A DNA stretch of 54,206 nt. Source: an uncultured Verrucomicrobiota bacterium. Lineage in GTDB: Bacteria > Verrucomicrobiota > Kiritimatiellia > RFP12 > UBA1067. How positions within the stretch are numbered: the stretch's first letter is position 1; each line of letters opens with the position of its first letter. Shown here piece after piece: positions 23,803 to 32,535 of this stretch. The stretch is from contig CAMZEN010000015.1 in the NCBI GenBank assembly GCA_947305775.1, forward strand, positions 1-54,206, in the 5' to 3' direction. The position numbers and the translations under genes were made by a program. The notes under the pieces are model-generated. The model was given only the letters and a program-made list of their open reading frames with translations. It ran no database searches and was not told where the DNA came from.

Positions 23803-25718
23803 CACTTCTTTCAGCAATTACTTTAGCCGTGATAACGGTTGCGCCGGCCGACAGGTTGGCGATGGCCGACCGTCTGTTCAATCGCGGCGCCTACAAGGAT
23901 GCGCGCGCCGAATATGCCGAACTCCTGAAGAACAAGGAGTTGGCTGAGGACGAACTGCTTTATCGTTTCGCAGAGTGCGAGCGTGCGCTTGATCGTGTGG
24001 ATTCAGCCAGGCGGACCTATGGCATCATACTGTCAAAGTATCCTTCGTCCCGCCACGCCGACCGTTCCCGTCTGATGCGTGCCCTTGCGACTAAAAGCAC
24101 GGAAGAGAAGGTTTCTGAACTGAAGCTTCTGGACTCCGACCGGGTTGCGTCCGACATCCGCTCTGCCGCGCTCTACCATATCGGAGTTGCATCAGGAGAT
24201 GAAAGCGCCTTTGCGAAATGCATTGAGATCTCTCCCGACGGCAAGTACGCGCCTTATGCCAAGCTTCGCCGCGCCGCCGCCCTCTCGGCATCGGATGACG
24301 CCAAGGTCCGTTCCAGCGGAGTGGCGCTTTTTGTTGAGATAGCCGATTCGGGTACGCCTGAATTCGCCGAGGAGGCTTTGTTCATGGCGGCCAACACGAG
24401 CTACAGGGATAAGAACTACGGCGAGGCGGCCTCGCTTCTTCGCCGGTACATGAAGTCTTGGCCCAACGGCAAGCACGCGTCTGATGTTCGCAAGACTTTG
24501 GCCTGGTGCGACTATCTTCAAGGTCGTTATGCCGACGTTATTTCCATATGCGGCGAAGGTGCCACCGACGATACAGCCTTTCTGTTGGCTTCGTCGTATC
24601 ATCTTTCCGGTGATGCGGACAAGGCGAAGCGGTTCTTCGAGTCGTATCTCGAGAAGTACCCGCAAGGGCGCTACCGCAAGGATGTCGATCTTCCCTTGGC
24701 CCGACTCAGTTTCACTGCCGCTGAAAAGTCTGGCGATTTGTCCAAAGCCCTGGACTTCGCACGGCGTGCAGCCGCTGTGTCTGGACTTGCCTCTGACAGA
24801 TTGCGTGTCGCATGGGCGTACGAGCGTTGCGGAATCAGCGATGAGGCCGAGCGTGAATATCTTGCGGTGGCGACTGATTTTCCAGGAACCCCTGAGGCGG
24901 CGGAGGCGATGTTCCGCAAGGCTCTTGCAGACTTGCGCGAGGAACGCTGGTCCGCGGCGGATCTTGCGCTTGCGGAGGCCTTGGGCGGCAAGCTTGACCA
25001 GCGCAGGCGCGGTGAAGCCCTCTATTGGCGCGGCGTTTCGGCGGTTCGCCTGGATCATGCGGAGGAGGGGTCGGCGTTCCTAAAGAAGGCCGTGGATGCC
25101 GGTCTTGGTCTGGATCAGTCACGTGAAGCAAGGCTTCTCATAGCGGATTGCGATTTCAACGCTGGACGCATCGACGATGCCAAGGCCGCCTACAAGAAGC
25201 TGGTGCGGGAGGGTGCGGCGTCGCGCATGAGTGCGGCGAAGACCCTTTCGGTGGGCAAGCTGCTTTTCCCCAGCGAGGAGTCCGCCATATGCGCCAGGGC
25301 CCTGGCGAAAGGCGAGGCCGCCGAATGGCGTCAGGCCGGCTACGCGCTTTTGGGTTCGGTGGAAGAGGAAGCCAAGTCTTTTGCGGCCGCAATAGAGGCG
25401 TATCGCAAGTGCCTTGCAGAGCCTTGCCGAACTGAAGATCTTCCGCGCGCGGCGTCCAGGCTTGGAGCCCTTGAGGTCGCCAACGCCGATTGGGATGCTG
25501 CAGAGTCTACACTGAAACGGTCCGTGGAGCTGAACACCGACAACGTTGCGGCCCGTGCCGAGGCGTATTACCATCTTGCCAAGGTTTCGGTGGCCAAGAA
25601 GGACATGAAAAGCGCCAAGGCGTATGCAACCGTTGTGGTTACGCTTTTCGAAAACACACCATGGGCGGACAAGGCCGAGGCGATTCTGAAGACACTTCCT
25701 GAGGAGGCGGCTTCGTGA
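23799..25718 (+). CDS. exported tetratricopeptide repeat protein
   Basis: A 639-residue protein starting at a GTG that overlaps the exbD stop (GTGA), with GAGGGAGAGG just upstream. A hydrophobic N-terminus (MTLLSAITLAVITVAPA) without charged residues may act as an export signal. The rest is almost wholly helical, with many TPR-like repeats (for example LFNRGAYKDARAEYAELL, ASSYHLSGDADKAKRFFESY, AYYHLAKVSVAKKDMKSAKA). TPR proteins next to Tol or Exb systems, such as CpoB/YbgF, act in the periplasm as scaffolds. I expect a similar role here, but the binding partner is unknown. Confidence 0.87.
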   Translation: MTLLSAITLAVITVAPADRLAMADRLFNRGAYKDARAEYAELLKNKELAEDELLYRFAECERALDRVDSARRTYGIILSKYPSSRHADRSRLMRALATKSTEEKVSELKLLDSDRVASDIRSAALYHIGVASGDESAFAKCIEISPDGKYAPYAKLRRAAALSASDDAKVRSSGVALFVEIADSGTPEFAEEALFMAANTSYRDKNYGEAASLLRRYMKSWPNGKHASDVRKTLAWCDYLQGRYADVISICGEGATDDTAFLLASSYHLSGDADKAKRFFESYLEKYPQGRYRKDVDLPLARLSFTAAEKSGDLSKALDFARRAAAVSGLASDRLRVAWAYERCGISDEAEREYLAVATDFPGTPEAAEAMFRKALADLREERWSAADLALAEALGGKLDQRRRGEALYWRGVSAVRLDHAEEGSAFLKKAVDAGLGLDQSREARLLIADCDFNAGRIDDAKAAYKKLVREGAASRMSAAKTLSVGKLLFPSEESAICARALAKGEAAEWRQAGYALLGSVEEEAKSFAAAIEAYRKCLAEPCRTEDLPRAASRLGALEVANADWDAAESTLKRSVELNTDNVAARAEAYYHLAKVSVAKKDMKSAKAYATVVVTLFENTPWADKAEAILKTLPEEAAS

Positions 25719-27364
25719 AGGGCGGCGGCGGAGTAATGGTTGACATTCTCGTTGCGGCGCTTATCGTGTCTGCCGCGGCGCATGTCGGCGTAATGATATG
25801 GGCGGAGCCGAAGGTAATGACCCATGTCGCCCCCGGCATCGGGCGCATTGCGCGGCGTGCACCAATGACGGCGCGTCGCGAGGAGCCTGCCGAAGAGCCG
25901 GTCAAGCTTGAGATCGTCCAGGACCTCCCTGCGCAGAAGGAGGCTCCTGAGGTTGATGATGAGGCGATTGCGGTTCCTGCCCCGGATGCCGTGCTGCCGA
26001 TCCCTGAGGATGCTTTGCCAGCGCCGACTTCAATGGAAGCCCCCGAGATACTTGACAGGCTTCGGCCAGATGCGGATGCGCCCGTAATTCCCGTCGCACC
26101 GATAATGGACGCCAGCGAAACCACTGAGGCGATAGCGGCGATGCCTGTAGAGTTCAGTTCGCCTGCGGCCGCCGTTGATGTTGGTGGCGCGGTGGCTTCC
26201 GGCCCGGCGATCGCAGAAGTCAGTGCGCCTGCGTTCGAACCGCCTCCGCCTGAGCCGGAGTTTATGGATGAGCCGATCGCCGATGCTGTCGAGAAGATGT
26301 CCTCCAAGACTGATGAGGCTAAGGAATCGGACCAGTCGGAATACAAGCCCGTAGACGAGGTGATGCCGGAGGTTGACGAGCAGGTCGTAGAGCGCGAGAA
26401 GGAGGCCGTGCACGATCTTCTGGACATAGAGTCGGCTGTCGACATGTCCACGGCTGTGGATGTATCTACAGTGAAGTTCTCGGCTAATGACGGCTACACC
26501 TATTTCAAGGCGACGATAGTGCCGAAAGACAGGCTGCCGTCGGTTCCGAAGGATGTCGTCATCCTTATCGATGCTTCCGGTTCAATCGGGGACGATCGTC
26601 TCAAGAGCTGCAGAAAGGCTGCGCGCGAGATTCTGCGGTCTTGCACCAACACAGGGGACAGGTTCAATCTGGTGGCGTTCCGCGACAGGTTCTCCTACGC
26701 GTTTACGTCGTGGCAGGAGTGCAATGCCGACAGCTTCAAGGATGGCGACAAGTGGCTTTCCAAGCTTGCCGCGCATGGTCGCACCGATGTGTTTGCGACG
26801 ATAGCTTCCGTCCTTACACTGCCGCGTGATCCGGCGCGCCCGTTGATCGCCCTTGTCGTAACGGACGGCGACGCCAATACAGGCGTGAAGGGGACGGCAG
26901 AGATACTTTCCAAGTTCTCGGCGCTCAACGACGGACTTGTCAGCGTATACATGTACGGCGTCAAGGGGTCGGCAAACCGCGAACTAATAGACGTGCTGAC
27001 GCGCGGAAATCGCGGCGAGAGCTTCGTATATGGCGGGTGGCGCTGGAACGCCGGTTCCGGCATAGAAGCGCTTTCGGAACGCTTTCGCGATCCCGTGGTA
27101 ACGGACCTTAGGATAATATTCCCAGTAACATCTTCTGCGGAAGCTTATCCTTCGCTCCTGAAGAACATCTATCGCGGCAATACTGTCGATATCGTCGGGC
27201 GAATTGCAGGCAATCCTGAAGACGTCTCGTTCTCCGTTCGCGGACTCGCCGGGTCGGTCCCGTACGAAGGCTACTTCACGCTGCCGCTATCCAGCGCCAA
27301 GTCGGATGATTCATTGCCTGGCTTGTGGCAGCAGGAGCGCGAGATAGACCAGAAACTGCACTAA
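25715..27364 (+). CDS. VWA protein with a TonB-like transmembrane anchor
   Basis: A 549-residue protein starting at a GTG that overlaps the preceding stop, with GAGGAGGCGG upstream; an in-frame ATG at 25736 is an alternative start. The single N-terminal helix reads AALIVSAAAHVGVMIW, with Ser19 and His23 in the SxxxH spacing that TonB uses to contact ExbB/ExbD. A long acidic, proline-rich linker (about residues 45-245) would span the periplasm as in TonB. In place of the TonB C-terminal domain there is a VWA domain (about residues 275-450) with the MIDAS motif DASGS and VVTDGDAN, followed by a beta-rich tail. This suggests an ExbBD-driven protein that binds a ligand through a metal-dependent VWA fold. 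Function is inferred. Confidence 0.85.
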   Translation: MKGGGGVMVDILVAALIVSAAAHVGVMIWAEPKVMTHVAPGIGRIARRAPMTARREEPAEEPVKLEIVQDLPAQKEAPEVDDEAIAVPAPDAVLPIPEDALPAPTSMEAPEILDRLRPDADAPVIPVAPIMDASETTEAIAAMPVEFSSPAAAVDVGGAVASGPAIAEVSAPAFEPPPPEPEFMDEPIADAVEKMSSKTDEAKESDQSEYKPVDEVMPEVDEQVVEREKEAVHDLLDIESAVDMSTAVDVSTVKFSANDGYTYFKATIVPKDRLPSVPKDVVILIDASGSIGDDRLKSCRKAAREILRSCTNTGDRFNLVAFRDRFSYAFTSWQECNADSFKDGDKWLSKLAAHGRTDVFATIASVLTLPRDPARPLIALVVTDGDANTGVKGTAEILSKFSALNDGLVSVYMYGVKGSANRELIDVLTRGNRGESFVYGGWRWNAGSGIEALSERFRDPVVTDLRIIFPVTSSAEAYPSLLKNIYRGNTVDIVGRIAGNPEDVSFSVRGLAGSVPYEGYFTLPLSSAKSDDSLPGLWQQEREIDQKLH

Positions 27365-27367
27365 TCG

Positions 27368-28723
27368 ATGAGACCGATATCCGAAGAGGAAAAATCCTCG
27401 GCCTGCACGCTCTCCGACATGGAGATATTCATCTTTCCCGAGTTGATGTATTCGCTCGTGCTGGCGAATATGCTTTCTCCGCGGCTTTGGAAGTGGCGTG
27501 AACTGGAATGGTTCGACGGGATCCGCGATATGCGCCCGAAGAAGCGCCTGCAAAGGCTTCGCCAGCACATAATGGACAACTACACGTTCAATCTGGACCT
27601 TGATACATGGGGACTGACGCGTCAGCAGACGGAGCTTGCACGATTTTCCCGGTTCCTGTCGCCTGACGACATTGCGAAGTCTAATGCGCTTTTCGGGTAT
27701 CAAGGTGATGTATACTACTACGACATCGACATACGTAGGCATTTCGGGCTTGACAAGTATACCTCGGATACTATCCCTTACTGGAAGACGGAGACGATTG
27801 AGGCGATGGATGCGTTTCGACACAAGGATGGTCATGCGGTCGGCGCGGGGGAGTGCGTGTCGCTGGCCGGGCTTTATGCGGCAGCGGCCTTTGTCGTGTG
27901 CGGCATTCCGCTTGAGTCGATATATCTCATGGCCACGCCGCTGCATTCGCAGAATTTCCTGGATATCGACACCGGCATCCTCACCAACAACCGGCGTCTC
28001 GTGACAAAGGCCATGTGGGCGAACGGCACTGTGATTTCCATGCAGGCCAGACGTGCGCTCGAGCATGAGCGCGTCACGATCGTATCCCACGCAACGGGAT
28101 ACATCCATCTTCTGTATCCAGAGGCGACAATAAGCCCTGAAGTCTACTCTGCTTTCACGTCGAAGCTGCACGAATTTCTGGTTCCGCCAGCCGACGCACA
28201 GGACAAGCGCATTGTTGAGCCGCGTCTTCCTGACGCATCACGCGTAACTTTTCCCTCCGTTGACGAGCCTCTGAACCTGACTCCGGACATGGGATATTCT
28301 GAAATCTCGGACCGTCTGGAGGATCTTCGATCATCAAACCGTGCTGCGGCCCTTGCCCCATATGCCGCCCACGAGCTTGGCAAGACCGAGGCATCGCCTT
28401 TTGTCAAAGCAGCGCTTGAGCGCTCCCCGGTATCGAAGACAGCACTGGCGACACTTTCGGAATCCGAAGCGTTGGCGAAGATTGATTCCTTGCCGGCGGA
28501 GTCCATTTACGATGGAACATCGCGCCTTGCCCAGCCAGACGAGGTTTGGAACTTCGGCCGCGGCGACGGACTTGAAAAGTGCCTTCTTGCGGCAAATGTC
28601 GTAGGCGGCGACGAGATAGTCGTCTCCGGTCGGACAGCCTGCCTTATCAGGGGCAGGAAAACTATTTTCGAATCAAACACGTCTAAGCGCCCGTTCGATA
28701 CGGTGTGGAACCTTAGGCATTGA
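27368..28723 (+). CDS. transglutaminase-like protein of unknown function
   Basis: A 451-residue protein three bases after the VWA gene, last in the exbB operon. It has no signal peptide or membrane helix, so it may be cytoplasmic. The centre has GECVSLAG (Cys163), GIP, then PLHSQNFLDID (His193 with Asp199 or Asp201). This order and spacing match the Cys-His-Asp core of transglutaminase-like folds, where the Cys starts a helix and a GIP turn precedes the strand with His. Before it lies a helical region with SRFLSPDD, and after it a long polar C-terminal part with no recognised domain. Peptidase, transamidase or inactive binding roles are all possible. Confidence 0.75.
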   Translation: MRPISEEEKSSACTLSDMEIFIFPELMYSLVLANMLSPRLWKWRELEWFDGIRDMRPKKRLQRLRQHIMDNYTFNLDLDTWGLTRQQTELARFSRFLSPDDIAKSNALFGYQGDVYYYDIDIRRHFGLDKYTSDTIPYWKTETIEAMDAFRHKDGHAVGAGECVSLAGLYAAAAFVVCGIPLESIYLMATPLHSQNFLDIDTGILTNNRRLVTKAMWANGTVISMQARRALEHERVTIVSHATGYIHLLYPEATISPEVYSAFTSKLHEFLVPPADAQDKRIVEPRLPDASRVTFPSVDEPLNLTPDMGYSEISDRLEDLRSSNRAAALAPYAAHELGKTEASPFVKAALERSPVSKTALATLSESEALAKIDSLPAESIYDGTSRLAQPDEVWNFGRGDGLEKCLLAANVVGGDEIVVSGRTACLIRGRKTIFESNTSKRPFDTVWNLRH

Positions 28724-28793
28724 CGCATCGCAGCTTCTGATTGATTCGGCTTGTTTTGTGCATGGCGCGCTATGTGCATTGGTACGGAAATTA

Positions 28794-28802
28794 TGGTAAA
28801 AT
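28794..28802 (+). promoter_or_regulatory. extended -10 promoter of serA
   Basis: TGGTAAAAT ends at 28802 (hexamer TAAAAT at 28797-28802). The expected start site is near 28809, at the foot of the stem-loop listed next. The ATG is at 28870 with AAGGAA at 28859-28864. Confidence 0.5.
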
Positions 28803-28807
28803 ACTTC

Positions 28808-28829
28808 TTGCCTTCATGCGTGAAGGCAA
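28808..28829 (+). promoter_or_regulatory. perfect 9-bp stem-loop at the 5' end of the serA leader
   Basis: TTGCCTTCA (28808-28816) and TGAAGGCAA (28821-28829) are exact reverse complements around a TGCG tetraloop. It sits where the serA transcript should begin and about 40 bases before the ribosome site. No T-run follows, so it is not a terminator. It could stabilise the 5' end of the RNA or bind a regulator. Confidence 0.5.
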
Positions 28830-28869
28830 AATTCCAAGATAAACTCTACGGAAGAAAGAAGGAATACTA

Positions 28870-30036
28870 ATGAAGTACAAATACAACTGCCTGAATCCCA
28901 TCGCAGAGGTGGGACTGGGCAACCTTGACGATAAATACGAGCGGACCGAGAAGTTCGACGAAGCCGATGCGGTATTCGTGCGGTCGGCTAAAATGGACGA
29001 GCTGAAGCCCGGAGCCAGATTGCTTGCGGTGGCCCGTGCCGGAGCCGGCGTAAACAATATCCCTCACGCCGAGTACGCGAAGAAGGGCATTGTTGTGTTC
29101 AATACGCCCGGTGCGAACGCCAACGGCGTAAAGGAGCTCGTGATAGCGGCCATGCTGCTCGCAAGCCGCGATATCGTCGGCGGCATTGAGTGGGTGAAGG
29201 AGAACGCCTCCGACCCCAATGTCGGCAAGACTGCCGAAAAGGCAAAGAAGGCTTTTGCGGGGACCGAAATCCAGGGCAAGCGGCTCGGCGTAATCGGTCT
29301 TGGCGCCATTGGACAGAAGGTGGCGAATACAGCCATCGAACTCGGGATGGAGGTATACGGCTACGACCCCTACATGTCCGTCGATGCGGCCTGGCAGCTC
29401 GACCACGCCGTAAGACACTGCAAGAATGTGGAGGCCATATACAGCGTGTGCGACTTCATAACGATTCACGTGCCTGCGCTGGAGTCCACAAAGGGCATGA
29501 TCAACGCCGAGGCGATCGCAATGATGAAACGCGGCGTAATCATCATAAACGCCGCTCGCGACGTGCTTGTCAACGAGAAGGACATGCTTGCCGCAATCGA
29601 GTCCGGCAAGGTAAGGAAATACGTTACCGACTTCCCCAATCCGACTACGGCCGGGCAGAGGGGCTGCCTTGTGATACCGCATCTCGGCGCGTCCACCGAG
29701 GAGGCTGAGGACAACTGTGCGGTAATGGCCGTCAAGGAGATGCGCGATTATCTAGAGAACGGCAACATAGTCAACTCTGTTAACTATCCTGCATGCTCGC
29801 TTGGCATTCCGACCAAAGCAGGGCGAATTTCGATCTGCCACAAGAATGTGGCCAACATGATCGGTCAGTTTACTTCCATCCTCGGCAATGCAAAGGTCAA
29901 CATCGACGCCATCGCCAACAAGAGCCGCGGTGATTTTGCATACACCTTGATAGACACCGATTCGCCGATTCCGGATGATGTCGTAAGGGCGCTTGAAGGC
30001 AGCGACTCGGTAATTCGTGCAAGGGTGATAAAGTAA
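28870..30036 (+). CDS. serA: D-3-phosphoglycerate dehydrogenase
   Basis: A 388-residue enzyme for the first step of serine synthesis. It has VARAGAGVNNIP, the NAD-binding GVIGLGAIGQKVANTA followed by the aspartate of YGYDPYM, INAARDVLVNE with the catalytic arginine region, and the IPHLGAST histidine. The C-terminal 75 residues (ISICHKNVANMIGQFTSILG onward) form an ACT domain, the usual serine-feedback site. It is the short bacterial form without the intervening domain. The stop overlaps the next ATG (TAATG). ThrH, which can act as a phosphoserine phosphatase, is encoded about 10 kb downstream. Confidence 0.93.
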   Translation: MKYKYNCLNPIAEVGLGNLDDKYERTEKFDEADAVFVRSAKMDELKPGARLLAVARAGAGVNNIPHAEYAKKGIVVFNTPGANANGVKELVIAAMLLASRDIVGGIEWVKENASDPNVGKTAEKAKKAFAGTEIQGKRLGVIGLGAIGQKVANTAIELGMEVYGYDPYMSVDAAWQLDHAVRHCKNVEAIYSVCDFITIHVPALESTKGMINAEAIAMMKRGVIIINAARDVLVNEKDMLAAIESGKVRKYVTDFPNPTTAGQRGCLVIPHLGASTEEAEDNCAVMAVKEMRDYLENGNIVNSVNYPACSLGIPTKAGRISICHKNVANMIGQFTSILGNAKVNIDAIANKSRGDFAYTLIDTDSPIPDDVVRALEGSDSVIRARVIK

Positions 30037-31214
30037 TGGGCTACTCCAGAAAGACCGGGGGCGCGACAGTCAGGACGGCTTCTCCTTCAGTCCAGAAGGA
30101 GACTAACGCCACGTCTTCAGGGTCGTCGTCTTCGTCTGTCTGGAACATGCAGATCGGTGGTGCGAAGCAGAAGACGCAGATGAAGAGCGTCGAAGTGCTG
30201 CTTTTCACCTCCGAGCTGGCCGACCTCATAGAGGCCGGCATGACGCTCGGCCAGGCACTTCGTGCGCTGGCCGGGCAGGGCGACGAGGGCAGCGCCCAGC
30301 GATACATCTGTCAGGATCTATGCGACCGCATAGTGCGCGGCGAAAGTTTCTCCGACGCATGCGCCCACCATCCAAAGAGCTTTCCGCCTCTCTACTCCAA
30401 CATGATTCGCGCCGGTGAGGCATCCGGAGCGATGGTCGAGGTTTTGCGCAGGCTTGTCGACCACTATGAGCGATACGACAATATGCGCAGCAAGATCAAG
30501 AGCGCTCTCAGCTACCCTATCATTGTGCTTGTTTTCGGCATACTTGCAGTGATCGGTGCATTGGTGTGGATCATTCCGCAGTTCCAGAAGGTGTTTGAGT
30601 CCATGGGTGCGGCGTTGCCGCTGCCCACGCGAATTCTGATCGGCATGAGCGACGGATTGATACGCTACGGGTGGATGATGGCGCTCTGCGCTGTGTTATT
30701 CGTCCTTTGGTTCAACAAGTGGCGGAAGACCGATGCGGGGAGGCTCAAGATCGACGGGTGGAAGCTTCGCGCACCTCTTGTTAAGGGCATCGTCGCATGC
30801 GGTGCGTATTCATCTCTGGCATATACGCTCAAGACGCTTCTCGTCAATGGCGTCAACGTTCTGCAGGCGCTCAAGATATCGGAGGAGACATGCAACAACG
30901 CCGTCATAGGGCAGGCCTTGGCGACAGCACGCAAACGCGTCACCGACGGAACCAGCATATCCGGTCCTTTGGCGTCCTCGGGCGTGTTCCCTCGCATGAT
31001 GACCGACATGCTCGCCGTCGGTGAGCAGGCTGGCGACATGGCAGGATCGCTTGAGCATATAGGCCGCCGCTACCAGAAGGACATGGATCGCCACATCACG
31101 GCGTTCACCAATGCGCTGGAGCCTATACTTATCGTGATGATCGCAGGAGCCGTTGGATTTGTCGCTGTGGCGATTCTAATGGCCGTATTCAAGGTTTCGT
31201 CTTCGCTCGGTTGA
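30036..31214 (+). CDS. type II secretion/type IV pilus inner-membrane platform protein (GspF/PilC)
   Basis: A 392-residue inner-membrane protein with two T2SSF domains. The first is around residues 50-180 (FTSELADLIEAGMTLGQALRALA, then SNMIRAGEASGAMVEVLRRL) and the second around 255-385 (YTLKTLLVNGVNVLQALKI, then MLAVGEQAGDMAGSLEHIG). Helices near 160-185, 215-235 and 365-388 match the family. The first 50 residues are Ser/Thr-rich and probably disordered. No pilin, ATPase or secretin gene is nearby. It overlaps serA by TAATG. Confidence 0.9.
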   Translation: MGYSRKTGGATVRTASPSVQKETNATSSGSSSSSVWNMQIGGAKQKTQMKSVEVLLFTSELADLIEAGMTLGQALRALAGQGDEGSAQRYICQDLCDRIVRGESFSDACAHHPKSFPPLYSNMIRAGEASGAMVEVLRRLVDHYERYDNMRSKIKSALSYPIIVLVFGILAVIGALVWIIPQFQKVFESMGAALPLPTRILIGMSDGLIRYGWMMALCAVLFVLWFNKWRKTDAGRLKIDGWKLRAPLVKGIVACGAYSSLAYTLKTLLVNGVNVLQALKISEETCNNAVIGQALATARKRVTDGTSISGPLASSGVFPRMMTDMLAVGEQAGDMAGSLEHIGRRYQKDMDRHITAFTNALEPILIVMIAGAVGFVAVAILMAVFKVSSSLG

Positions 31215-31215
31215 A

Positions 31216-32511
31216 ATGTCCAAGAATATAAGAGTAGGTCTGGTTGGCCTGGGTTTGCGCGGCGGAATGGCGATGGATCGTCTTCCGATAATCCCAGGCG
31301 TAGAAGTGGCGGCGTTTTGCGAAACGCGTCAACATCTGGTTTCAAAGTACCAGGCTGTCCTGGATAAACTGTCGCTGCCGCGCGCGAGAGAGTTTGTTGG
31401 GCCGGAGGCATGGCGCGACATGTGCGCATGGGACGGCATTGATGTCGTATACAACTGCGCGCCATGGCATCTTCATGTGCCAATAGCGATAGAGGCGATG
31501 GAATGCGGCAAGGACGCGCTTGTCGAAGTTCCTGCCGCGTTTACGGTTGAAGAATGCTGGCGTCTGGTCGAGACGGCGGAGAGGACTGGCCGCAGGTGCA
31601 TGCAGCTGGAGAACTGTTGCTATGGAGAGTTCGAGCTGCTTGCCATGAATCTGACACGTCAGGACAGACTTGGCTATCTGATCCACGGCGAGGGCGGTTA
31701 TCTGCACGATCTCAGGAGCTACAACTACAACTCTCCCGAGGATGACGCCTTGTTGCATTATCGCGACTACTGGCGACTGAAGTGGAACGCCGAGCACAAA
31801 GGCAACCAATACTGCACGCATGGCCTTGGGCCAATATGCCAGGCGATGGGCATCAACCGTGGAGACAGGATATCTCGCATAGTCTCCATGGAGACGGCTG
31901 CGCGCGGATTCGCGGAGTATGCAGCCGCAAAGGTCCCCAACGATGACTGGCGCGGCAGATTGGGCATAGACATGGGCGATCTCAACACGACTCTCGTCCA
32001 GACCGAGAACGGACGGACGATAATGCTGCAGCACGGCATTGCGAATCCCCGTCCATACAGCCGCATCAACAGATATGTAGGCACTCGCGGCATAATGTCA
32101 GACTACCCTTACCGCGTAACGTGGGAAGATGATGTCGGGGCTGGCGCCCACAGGTACTTCAGCGAAGAGCGCGCCGAAAAAGTGCGCGAAGAGTACATGC
32201 ATCCACTTTGGCGCTATGCGGGGAAGCTTGCCGTTGAGGTCGGTGGACATGACGGCATGGATCTGGTCATGGACCTTCGGTGGGCATACTGCATGCAGAA
32301 TGACCTGCCGCTGGATTTCGACGTATACGACCTGGCGGCGTGGTGCTGCCTGGGCGAACTGACCGAGCGAAGCGTTCGCGAAGGTTCCACCCCACAGGAA
32401 GTGCCTGATTTCACACGTGGCGCATGGTCTTCGCGCAACCCCCTCGCAATAGAGTCGATAAATCCCGCCAAAATGGATATTTCATCCATTCGCCCAATTA
32501 ACGCACGCTAA
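31216..32511 (+). CDS. GH109-type NAD-dependent glycosidase of the Gfo/Idh/MocA family
   Basis: A 431-residue protein with an N-terminal Rossmann fold (VGLVGLGLRGGMAMDRL). The later segments QLENCCYGEFELL, HGEGGYLHDLR, YCTHGLGPICQAMGINRGDR and QHGIANPRPYSR are characteristic of the GH109 group, whose founding members remove alpha-N-acetylgalactosamine by a redox mechanism using bound NAD. The tyrosine and histidine in YLHDLR and THGLGP fit the catalytic region. Many GH109 proteins carry a twin-arginine signal; this one starts at the Rossmann fold and has none, so it should act in the cytoplasm. Other Gfo/Idh/MocA activities cannot be excluded. It starts one base after the GspF stop. Confidence 0.82.
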   Translation: MSKNIRVGLVGLGLRGGMAMDRLPIIPGVEVAAFCETRQHLVSKYQAVLDKLSLPRAREFVGPEAWRDMCAWDGIDVVYNCAPWHLHVPIAIEAMECGKDALVEVPAAFTVEECWRLVETAERTGRRCMQLENCCYGEFELLAMNLTRQDRLGYLIHGEGGYLHDLRSYNYNSPEDDALLHYRDYWRLKWNAEHKGNQYCTHGLGPICQAMGINRGDRISRIVSMETAARGFAEYAAAKVPNDDWRGRLGIDMGDLNTTLVQTENGRTIMLQHGIANPRPYSRINRYVGTRGIMSDYPYRVTWEDDVGAGAHRYFSEERAEKVREEYMHPLWRYAGKLAVEVGGHDGMDLVMDLRWAYCMQNDLPLDFDVYDLAAWCCLGELTERSVREGSTPQEVPDFTRGAWSSRNPLAIESINPAKMDISSIRPINAR

Positions 32512-32535
32512 TCAAATCCAGTCAGTGTTATAACA

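Noticed and set aside
28741..28790. GC-rich near-palindrome as a terminator of the exbB operon
   Set aside because: The ATGGCGCGCTAT stretch pairs only with wobble and has no loop or T-run.
32529..32534. TATAAC as a promoter for ispF
   Set aside because: It ends two bases before the ATG at 32536, so transcription would start inside the gene.
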